Positions 1 to 6,493 of a DNA stretch of 64,000 bases are shown here, one piece after another (the stretch's first letter is position 1; every line of letters starts with the position of its first letter). This stretch comes from Candidatus Parcubacteria bacterium (GTDB lineage Bacteria; Patescibacteriota; Microgenomatia; UBA12405). A program made the translations under genes and the position numbers. Where the stretch lies: assembly GCA_023443725.1 (NCBI GenBank), contig JAEZTF010000010.1, positions 1-64,000 on the forward strand. The letters are read 5' to 3'. Under the pieces are notes generated by a model. The model searched no databases. It saw nothing but the letters and a program-made list of their open reading frames with translations, and was not told the DNA's origin.

Positions 1-63
1 ACTAGAAACCTCCCCTACTTGAGGGATTTTTTCAGAAATAATAAGAGAGGTTTCTTTTTCCAT
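1..63 (-). CDS. Possible 5' part of a gene running off the window
   Basis: An ATG at 63 begins an open frame that has no stop before the window edge (21 codons visible, starting MEKETSLIIS). It follows the recombinase stop codon by two bases, so it could be the next gene of that operon. Too little is visible to name a family. The same stretch contains a 9-bp inverted repeat (4-12 against 47-55), which could instead be regulatory. Confidence 0.3.
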   Translation of the reverse strand, partial: MEKETSLIISEKIPQVGEVSS

Positions 64-65
64 TT

Positions 66-500
66 TTATTTATTTCTTTTGTTTTGAATCCCTGCTTTTA
101 TTCTTTTGGAAACAATTTCTCTTTCGAGACTGCAAAACAATCCAAGAATTAAAATTGAACAAATGTCCTTTTGGATATCAAAATCTTTATCGGGAGTTAT
201 TATCCCTTCTAGATTTTTCCTTTGTATGAGTTCAATAAGCTGATTAAAATCTGCTTGGCGACGACAAAGTCTGTCTATTTTCGTCGTTAGCAAATAATCC
301 ACCTTGTTTTGTTTTATCCACTCAACTAATTCTTTAATGTTGGGATTTGTTCCAAAGCTTTCAAAAATCTTTTTAATCTCAAGATTTCTTTTATCGGCTA
401 TAGCCTTAAGAGTTTTCTCTTGATTTTTAATCGAACTATTATTGTTTTGTTGAACTGCTGATTGTCTACAGTAAATGACACAAGTTTTCTTGTTTTTCAT
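66..500 (-). CDS. Serine recombinase, catalytic domain only
   Basis: This 144-residue protein matches the N-terminal resolvase/invertase catalytic domain. It has the nucleophile motif YCRQS near residue 14, a DRLCRR motif near residue 76, and the E-I-V-S-K-R-I-K-A-G helix near the end that normally leads into the DNA-binding part. The protein stops right after that helix, so it lacks both the resolvase HTH and the large-serine-recombinase DNA-binding domains. It may be a truncated remnant or may work with a separate DNA-binding subunit. It lies downstream of the primase-like gene on the same strand, which suggests an integrated mobile element. The catalytic domain call is firm; activity is uncertain. 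Confidence 0.75.
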   Translation of the reverse strand: MKNKKTCVIYCRQSAVQQNNNSSIKNQEKTLKAIADKRNLEIKKIFESFGTNPNIKELVEWIKQNKVDYLLTTKIDRLCRRQADFNQLIELIQRKNLEGIITPDKDFDIQKDICSILILGLFCSLEREIVSKRIKAGIQNKRNK

Positions 501-546
501 TGTTTTATCTAATTATTAATTTGAGGTTTGGGAGTGATGATTCATT

Positions 547-1437
547 TCATGGTGGTCTGTATTTTTGAATTAATTCATCAAAATCTTTCTTCACCATTCC
601 AGCCGAAAAATAATTACACCAATCTTTCCCTAAAATTTCAGGCACTTCAATTTGAATAATTTTTTTAGGATCAATTTGTTTTGAGAGTATTTTTATTGTT
701 TTCTGGCCTCCAGCTTTTCCTTCCAAGTCGTTATCAAAAGCAACAATTATTAGGTCGAAACCAGTAAGTTCGGAAACATATTTTTCACTAAAGCTCATAT
801 TCCCAGATGTCGGAGAAAAACAGCTATAACCTGTTTCCTGATGGGTTCTTATGCTGTCAAATTCACCTTCAGTAATAATGGCAATTTTGGGATCTCCTCC
901 AGTTTTGAAGAATGTATGTTTTGAACCTTTTTCAAATCGATATTTGATTCCACTACAGCCAAAAACACGATGTTTATAGCCCCCAGGAGTTCTGAATTTA
1001 ATTGTTGGATACTGATACGTTCCTATCCAAGTTTTACTGAAGCAAAAATCAAATTTTTGCTGAGACTCATAATTAATGCCGTGATTTTTAAGGTACTCTT
1101 TGGCTTCGTCAAAATTAATTTCTGGATTTATCTCAAGTGAAGAATCAAACCATTTAAGTGCTTGTTTGAAATTCAGCTTCAAATGCTTTTGAACCAATGC
1201 AATCACATCTCCTGTGGCTGAACAGCCAAAGCAGTAGAATGTTCCCGTTTTTGGATACAGTGTCAGAGATGGTGTTTTTTCTTCATGGAAAACACATTTT
1301 GTCTGAATCGGTTTATCGCCAATGGCTTTAATAGTTGAGATAATTCCAATTTTTTGGGCAACGTCAACAATACTGTTTTCCCTCTTAATCTTTTCAATGG
1401 TTTCCTTATTAACTAGTTCCATATTATTTACTTTCAT
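547..1437 (-). CDS. Primase-like protein with CHC2 zinc finger and TOPRIM domain
   Basis: Residues about 45-80 carry a DnaG-type CHC2 zinc finger, C-x2-H followed by C-F-G-C, and a G-D-V-I turn typical of primases. A TOPRIM-like core follows: the ITEGEFD motif (catalytic Glu) near residue 190 and a FDNDLEG motif (D-x-D) near residue 235. The length of 296 residues fits short phage or plasmid primases, without the helicase-binding domain of chromosomal DnaG. The start overlaps the end of the upstream winged-helix gene by 14 bp, so the two are probably co-translated. An alternative ATG lies at 1422. It would make RNA primers for replication of a mobile element. Confidence 0.8.
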   Translation of the reverse strand: MKVNNMELVNKETIEKIKRENSIVDVAQKIGIISTIKAIGDKPIQTKCVFHEEKTPSLTLYPKTGTFYCFGCSATGDVIALVQKHLKLNFKQALKWFDSSLEINPEINFDEAKEYLKNHGINYESQQKFDFCFSKTWIGTYQYPTIKFRTPGGYKHRVFGCSGIKYRFEKGSKHTFFKTGGDPKIAIITEGEFDSIRTHQETGYSCFSPTSGNMSFSEKYVSELTGFDLIIVAFDNDLEGKAGGQKTIKILSKQIDPKKIIQIEVPEILGKDWCNYFSAGMVKKDFDELIQKYRPP

Positions 1438-1885
1438 GAACAGCTAATAGGAAAGAGTTATCTTCAGGACATATATTCTCGGATGAATTAATAGTATTTA
1501 TTAAATCTCTCTTATTTGTTACTTCGTAATTCTTATTTATGGTTGTGTTTTGGATTTTCTGTTCTGGATTGATGTCAAAAATGGTGGAATCTATGAGTTT
1601 AGCTGCTGTCCCCCTATCGTGTTTTCTAGTGGTGATGAAACCAAGTTTTTTGAGCCATTTCAAATCAGTTCGATATTTTGATCGGGTGGAGTTGTATCTT
1701 TCAAAGTCACCAACCCAAGCCTCGTTGGTTTTCAATCCAGTTTCATCATCTGAAACTCTTTTGGCTCTTTGGGCAATGATGCACAATAATATGAAAGCAG
1801 AATGTCTTGTTTGGACGAGTTTCCAAAAGGATTCAGCATCGCGATTGAATTTTATGAAGCCATTTTCTTTTAGCTTTTCGATCAT
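1424..1885 (-). CDS. Winged-helix DNA-binding protein, replication-initiator-like
   Basis: The 153-residue protein has a helix-turn-helix and wing pattern in its first 105 residues: a long helix, then S-K-Y-R-T-D-L-K-W-L-K-K-L-G-F-I followed by a basic turn. That recognition-helix and wing layout is typical of phage and plasmid replication accessory proteins and of MarR-like folds. The C-terminal 45 residues are polar and probably disordered. It directly precedes and overlaps the primase-like gene, which supports a role at the element's origin, but I do not recognise a named family. Confidence 0.6.
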   Translation of the reverse strand: MIEKLKENGFIKFNRDAESFWKLVQTRHSAFILLCIIAQRAKRVSDDETGLKTNEAWVGDFERYNSTRSKYRTDLKWLKKLGFITTRKHDRGTAAKLIDSTIFDINPEQKIQNTTINKNYEVTNKRDLINTINSSENICPEDNSFLLAVHESK

Positions 1886-1955
1886 AGCTAAAAGATATAA
1901 TGGGCTTAAAGGAGATAAAACTACACTAAAAAATAAAAAAAGTGTTGTATTGAAA

Positions 1956-2666
1956 TTATTCCTTTCTTCTCAGTTTTTTTATTAGTTTCCTATATCTATT
2001 CAACATTGCACTAACCTCGTTTTCAGACAAGCAGCGACCATTATTTTTCTCAAGTTCGTCAGCAATAAAAGTGAGTGACTTATTTTTTCTGACTTTCAGA
2101 TCGTATATCTTTTGATAAGTATCCAATATTTTGACAGGGATCTTTTTAATTGGTTCACAAAATCGGTTTTCATTAAAAAATGCCTTAATTTGTGGATACT
2201 CTTGTTTTATTTTTTTAACTAAATTATCAAAATTTGAATCAGCGTTTATTTTTATAAAAATAGAAGAATCTGTTCCTAAATATTTTTTTCTTTTCCCTAC
2301 CAAATTCTGGTATAACTTTTTTTCTTCAAAAATTTCGATCTCATTGACTTTTGCAAAAACAAACCTGTTAAACAAGACATAGTGAAATAATGAAACTGAC
2401 CATTCTGCGGGAAAATAATATTTATCTCTTAAAACATAGATTTCAGTTTGAAGATCATCTTCAAATCCTTTGTTTTCAATTATTTTGATATCTTTTTCTG
2501 TTCTTTTATATCCATTCCTTGGTATTTGGAATTTTGTTCTTATCTCTTTTATTTTTCTTTCAAAGTAGGTGTCGTCTTCTAGAATTTTTAATATCAGAAG
2601 TTGATAATCGACATTTTTAGGATCTTCTTCTTGGATTGTTTCATCAAATTCCACTTTTATTTTCAT
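1956..2666 (-). CDS. Unknown protein, possible C-terminal HTH
   Basis: The 236-residue protein is charged and soluble, and I do not recognise its family. The last 60 residues (from about K-S-L-T-F-I-A-D-E-L to the Lys/Arg-rich end) read like a helix-turn-helix with a basic tail, as in small site-specific DNA-binding proteins. It is first in the run of replication-like genes, followed by the winged-helix and primase-like genes on the same strand. A TAAAAT box sits 6 nt before the ATG, suggesting a leaderless transcript. Confidence 0.5.
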   Translation of the reverse strand: MKIKVEFDETIQEEDPKNVDYQLLILKILEDDTYFERKIKEIRTKFQIPRNGYKRTEKDIKIIENKGFEDDLQTEIYVLRDKYYFPAEWSVSLFHYVLFNRFVFAKVNEIEIFEEKKLYQNLVGKRKKYLGTDSSIFIKINADSNFDNLVKKIKQEYPQIKAFFNENRFCEPIKKIPVKILDTYQKIYDLKVRKNKSLTFIADELEKNNGRCLSENEVSAMLNRYRKLIKKLRRKE

Positions 2667-2672
2667 AGCAGT

Positions 2673-2678
2673 ATTTTA
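2673..2678 (-). promoter_or_regulatory. -10 box (TAAAAT) 6 nt before ATG at 2666
   Basis: Read on the minus strand this is AGGCGGTAAAAT, then six bases, then ATG. The 12-mer matches the hsdR promoter (AGGCGGTATAAT) at 11 of 12 positions. The spacing predicts transcription starting at or beside the start codon. Confidence 0.55.
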
Positions 2679-2863
2679 CCGCCTTAAAACAATTTATTTT
2701 CATTTTATTGTTAATAATTACCGTATCTTATCGATTAAGGAATCTGGTTGGTTTAGCTACAGTGAGGATCTTTCACGTCCACAGGTCGGCTGTGTGACTC
2801 CCGACAAAAGTTCACGTCGCCATTAAAATTGAAAAAATTTTTGAGGGGTCAAAAAATATTGAA

Positions 2864-2928
2864 AGATTAAAAAATTATTAAAAAAGCATTAAAAAATGAT
2901 TAAAACTAATCAAAAACTAATCAATTTA
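2864..2928. repeat. 11-bp phased AT-rich repeats, candidate origin iterons
   Basis: Units start at 2864, 2875, 2886, 2897, 2907 and 2918. The first three share the core ATTAAAAAA. The fourth is TGATTAAAAC, and the last two begin TAATCAA. The A-tracts recur about once per helical turn, a pattern known from bent or easily melted origin DNA. The array lies beside primase-like and initiator-like genes. No DnaA box of the TTATCCACA type was seen. Confidence 0.4.
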
Positions 2929-3110
2929 ATGATGATTATTGCTTTGTTTGTGATGATTATCAGACTTTTGAGCTGCTAATTTGTACATCTTGAAAAGTGA
3001 ATATTTGGCGGAAAGATAGATTTTCACTGCAACATTAAAATTGGGTGATATCTAGATTTTTATCTGAAGAATAGTCAGTGGCGGACGCGTTTTTCGATTT
3101 TAAGGGGGGG

Positions 3111-4082
3111 CTATTGATAATCTTTGTATTCTTTTTCCATCTCAGCTCTAATCTCTTCAATCATTTTCTTATCATCATCACTGGTTATGAAGTTTGAAGG
3201 AATAGTTTCAGGGCTAGTATTGAGAATAAATTTAGCATAGCCCTCATCATTCTTTCCAATCTCCTGATAATCCCAAAAATCCTGAATCGCTAAAGAAATA
3301 ATTTGTTCAAGAGTAGCGTCTTTGTCTTTGAATATTTTTTTACGAAGAATGTCTCGTTTGGAAATGTTTTTAAGATAATAGGACGAAGATGCCAATCCAT
3401 CTCTCTGATATTTTCCATCCTTCCAAGTGAGAGTAATAACATGACTTGGAGCACTTGCATGACAAAACCATCCATGCCCGTTTTCCCAAGAGTCATCAAC
3501 CACCATAATGTCATCTGGTTTGCCATTATTAGATTCTGACACCCAAACATTTGCATATTTATAGCCTTCTACTTTTGGTAGATCTGGAAACATATCTTTC
3601 ACTTCGCCGTTAACAATTTGAAAGACCGATTGTCCATGACAGTTCCAGCAGTTACCGTAATTTCCATGTTGGATGATTAACTCTGGAGTGCCGTCTTTGT
3701 TGATATCCCGAATCTTCACACTGTCAAACATTTCATCTTCCATGGAAAAGATTATTTTCTCTTGGTCTTTGTCATCCATTTTAGTTAAAAGGAAAACTCT
3801 TGGAAGTGTGTCATCATCACTGGGACACTCAAATGTCATCCAATTATATTTTTCATTTTTCCAGACAAGTCTTCCTCCGTTATCCTGTTTTGCAGAAATT
3901 TGTCGATCATTTTGTTGGTAGAGTTTAATAGTCTCAGCAGTGCAGTCAAACGCGCGTTCTTGAGGCTCTGGTGAAGCCGCAGGAATATTATTATCGGTCT
4001 GTTGTTTGTTTAGTTTGAAGAAAATTAGGAATACGGAAACGACGAAGATTGAAAGAATTATGAGATTGTTTTTATTTTTCAT
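3111..4082 (-). CDS. Membrane-anchored or secreted protein with VCBS/FG-GAP-like segment
   Basis: The N-terminus has a short basic start and one hydrophobic segment (residues 7-22) that fits a signal anchor. The rest of the 323-residue protein would lie outside the cell. A D-I-N-K-D-G-T-P-E-L-I-I motif near residue 145 is the calcium-binding loop seen in FG-GAP and VCBS repeats. Paired cysteines in C-W-N-C and nearby could form disulfides. Its start overlaps the end of the next upstream small membrane protein gene by 11 bp. I cannot assign a function beyond an exported protein. Confidence 0.55.
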   Translation of the reverse strand: MKNKNNLIILSIFVVSVFLIFFKLNKQQTDNNIPAASPEPQERAFDCTAETIKLYQQNDRQISAKQDNGGRLVWKNEKYNWMTFECPSDDDTLPRVFLLTKMDDKDQEKIIFSMEDEMFDSVKIRDINKDGTPELIIQHGNYGNCWNCHGQSVFQIVNGEVKDMFPDLPKVEGYKYANVWVSESNNGKPDDIMVVDDSWENGHGWFCHASAPSHVITLTWKDGKYQRDGLASSSYYLKNISKRDILRKKIFKDKDATLEQIISLAIQDFWDYQEIGKNDEGYAKFILNTSPETIPSNFITSDDDKKMIEEIRAEMEKEYKDYQ

Positions 4083-4476
4083 ATTTTGGGAAAATCTTTT
4101 TCAAATTTTCTTCTGTTATGTTTTGAATAATAACCTTTGGCCATTGTTCGACTTTTGCATTTGCTAATTTAACAATTGTGACATTATCAAGAATTCTAAC
4201 CTCTGCTAATTCAATTTTACCTTCCATTGCTAATTCATCGAATGTTTTATTAATTTTATTAAAGATAAATGGAAGTATTACTGAATTAATTATTAAAGAC
4301 ATAACGATTAAAACAACTACTCCAAAAAAACCCAAATGCCATACCCACCAGACAAGATAAATTGAAATTATTATTCCAACTCCTCCAAGAATATTATTTA
4401 AGAGCCATAAAACAATTAAAGTTGAAGAGGCTTTCTCAATCTTTTTGTAGGATTGTTGTGGTGTTAGTTGTGTCAT
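4072..4476 (-). CDS. Small two-helix membrane protein
   Basis: I place the start at the ATG at 4476 (MTQLTPQQSY), giving 134 residues. A longer in-frame start at 4557 would overlap the DUF805-like gene upstream and add an unlikely N-terminus. Two hydrophobic segments lie at about residues 17-42 and 45-70, followed by a cytoplasmic or external acidic tail. It sits between the DUF805-like protein and the exported protein with almost no spacing, so the three are probably one operon. Family not recognised. Confidence 0.55.
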   Translation of the reverse strand: MTQLTPQQSYKKIEKASSTLIVLWLLNNILGGVGIIISIYLVWWVWHLGFFGVVVLIVMSLIINSVILPFIFNKINKTFDELAMEGKIELAEVRILDNVTIVKLANAKVEQWPKVIIQNITEENLKKIFPKYEK

Positions 4477-4477
4477 T

Positions 4478-4918
4478 TTATTTTTTGATAATTCCAATCT
4501 TCTCCCAAATGTTTTTATAACTGACTTGTTTGCCATATTTATTGCCGTCATCGACACTCTTTGAAAAAGCCAAGTAAAGGAAATAAATAAAACTCATCAA
4601 TCCACCGATACTCTTGTCGATTGATGATAAAACCGCCAAAACAAATCCAATAAGAACTGGAACCACCCATGATTGATTGAGGTCATGATGTCTCCTAATC
4701 AAAATCGAAAGCGATAAAAGTCCAGACATAACAATTGGAGCGACAATAAAAAACAAAGAAAGTATTCCAGAAGTAGAAAACATAAGACCAAAAATAGTAT
4801 CGATCAGTGATACAACTGCCCATAAGACAAAGATTGGTATCCAAACAATAATCGGGGTGAGAATAATGGCAATAATAAAATCTTTTTTTGAAAGCCTGTC
4901 TTTGAAGTTTATTTTCAT
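4478..4918 (-). CDS. DUF805-like integral membrane protein
   Basis: The 146-residue protein has four hydrophobic segments. It carries the hallmark R-R-H-H-D-L-N-x-S-W between helices and a K-S-V-D-D-G-N-K-Y-G motif near the C-terminus, as in the DUF805 (YhaH-like) family. The function of that family is unknown. It heads a three-gene run of small membrane or exported proteins. Confidence 0.7.
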   Translation of the reverse strand: MKINFKDRLSKKDFIIAIILTPIIVWIPIFVLWAVVSLIDTIFGLMFSTSGILSLFFIVAPIVMSGLLSLSILIRRHHDLNQSWVVPVLIGFVLAVLSSIDKSIGGLMSFIYFLYLAFSKSVDDGNKYGKQVSYKNIWEKIGIIKK

Positions 4919-5041
4919 AATTTTAATAAAAGGTGATCAAATACAACTAACTTTTGTTTTACCAATTATAAGGCGATTTTTAATCAAAATCTACACGATA
5001 GTAAAGGACGCAACTGTCAATAAAATCGTAAGATTAGGATA

Positions 5042-5254
5042 ATGTTGTCTAAAGAGAGACTTATAGAAAAATTTAGTAAAAAACTCAAGGAAGAAATGGG
5101 TAATATGAGCCAAGAATCTTTGGCGACTAAGTCTGGTTTGAATATCAGTTATATTGGTAGGCTTGAGCGAGGAGATGCTTGTCCAACAATTTATGCTGTC
5201 TACAAAATTGCTTTGGCTTTGAAAGTTAAACCTAGTGATTTGATGGAGTTATAA
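5042..5254 (+). CDS. XRE-family helix-turn-helix regulator
   Basis: The 70-residue protein is a single Cro/C1-type HTH domain: M-S-Q-E-S-L-A-T-K-S-G-L, then Y-I-G-R-L-E-R-G, and the closing L-K-V-K-P-S-D-L. It is convergent with the DUF2130 gene and overlaps its 3' end by 6 bp. Its position next to the restriction operon suggests it may control that operon or the mobile element, but this is inference. A TAAGAT box lies 7 nt before the ATG. Confidence 0.85.
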   Translation: MLSKERLIEKFSKKLKEEMGNMSQESLATKSGLNISYIGRLERGDACPTIYAVYKIALALKVKPSDLMEL

Positions 5255-6493
5255 ATCTCCGCTTGGCAATTCTAGTGATTCGATTTTAGGTAACGCTTGA
5301 CCAGTTAAATCCTCAAGATCCCCATACATTCCGATAGTATTTTCAATTACTCTGTTAATTTGAGATTCTCTCTTTGCCCAAATTTTGGTGTAAGAGTCTT
5401 TTTCTTTTTGTAAATCGGTTCTCAATCCTCGGAACGCCTCGACAATTGCCTCAACTCTTTGATTAAAACCAGTGCCAGTTAAATAATTGAACAGAACTTC
5501 CATTTTTTCGTTTTTACCAACATTGGCTAATTTAAGAGAAGTTAATTGAAGAAGATTTGTTCTCAATGCTAATGCTAAACCTAAAAATGAGGCAAAATCT
5601 GTGATCCAAACTCCATCCTTTTGACCGAAATTCTTCATATCTTTCGGTAAAACAGTGGTAACTATAACTGCAATTTCTGCCTTTGCATTTCGTTGGTCAT
5701 CTTTTAATTTTGGAATCCAGTTGTCAGTCCAAGCTTTTGTGTGTTTTGACTCCCATACAATGGTTCCACAATGATGTCCGAAATTATCGAATACTTTTTG
5801 AGTGATATCCGCTCCATTCTCCCCTTTTCCAACTGGGATGATTTCATCTCTAGTAAATTCTGTTCTTAGTAACCCTTCTAATTCCAATTCTTGGACTTCT
5901 CCTTGAGTTTGTTGTGATCCTTGTTGAAGTTTTCTTTTTAGTTCATCATTCACCTTCATGGCATCAGTAAGTTGTTTTGATAATTCTGCTAATTTATATT
6001 GTTGCTCTTCAGATGCTTTTTTAGCTGCATCTTCAGTAATTTTCTTTCTTTCTTCATCAAGCTGTCTTTGTTTTTCTAATTCAAAGTTTTTCTTTTGATC
6101 CTCAAGCTCCAATTTTTCTTTTCTTAAATCAAGTTCAGCCTTTCTGGCCTCTTCAAGTTTTTTATCCTTTTCATCCAATTTTTCTGAAAGCATTTTGATT
6201 TCATCAGCCGATTCTTTTTTGGCTTCTTCCTTGATAATTTCTTTTAGTTTTGTCTTTTCAATTTCTAAAGCTTTTGAAACACCTTGGTTAACTAGCAGCT
6301 GAACATTGTTTCGAGCATCATTAATCCGTTTTTCTTGTTCTTCCAGTGCTTTTTTCTTTTGATCAATCTCATCTTCTTTGATCTTTTGATCTGCCTCAAA
6401 TTTCTTTCTTAATTCGTCACCAATTTGATGGGCTAAAACCTCATCAACTGATATTTCTGTACTACATTTTGGACAAATTATTTTTTGCGTCAT
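5249..6493 (-). CDS. DUF2130 coiled-coil protein with nuclease-like residues
   Basis: The 414-residue protein starts with a C-P-K-C zinc-ribbon-like pair, followed by a long charged coiled coil (about residues 35-200) and a globular C-terminal part matching the DUF2130 family. In that part an Asp near residue 227 (G-A-D-I) and W-E-S-K near residue 247 are spaced like the D...E-x-K of PD-(D/E)XK nucleases. The start overlaps the TrlF-like stop in an ATGA, so it is the last gene of the restriction operon. A DNA-processing role in defence is likely but not shown by sequence alone. Confidence 0.8.
   Translation of the reverse strand: MTQKIICPKCSTEISVDEVLAHQIGDELRKKFEADQKIKEDEIDQKKKALEEQEKRINDARNNVQLLVNQGVSKALEIEKTKLKEIIKEEAKKESADEIKMLSEKLDEKDKKLEEARKAELDLRKEKLELEDQKKNFELEKQRQLDEERKKITEDAAKKASEEQQYKLAELSKQLTDAMKVNDELKRKLQQGSQQTQGEVQELELEGLLRTEFTRDEIIPVGKGENGADITQKVFDNFGHHCGTIVWESKHTKAWTDNWIPKLKDDQRNAKAEIAVIVTTVLPKDMKNFGQKDGVWITDFASFLGLALALRTNLLQLTSLKLANVGKNEKMEVLFNYLTGTGFNQRVEAIVEAFRGLRTDLQKEKDSYTKIWAKRESQINRVIENTIGMYGDLEDLTGQALPKIESLELPSGDL

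Larger units (their letters stand above)
2667..3110. other. Gene-free 444 bp region with structured island and phased A-tracts
   Basis: No gene is seen here. The stretch holds the promoter of the gene at 1956-2666, a GC-richer island at about 2755-2822 with overlapping hairpins and an 8-bp direct repeat (TTCACGTC at 2772-2779 and 2811-2818), and an AT-rich array of 11-bp units at 2864-2928. The right-hand part (about 2940-3110) shows nothing further that I can interpret apart from a G-run at 3104-3110. Confidence 0.5.

Noticed and set aside
4..55. Insertion sequence terminal inverted repeat
   Set aside because: Only 9 bp of inverted repeat around an open frame cut by the window edge; no transposase is seen.
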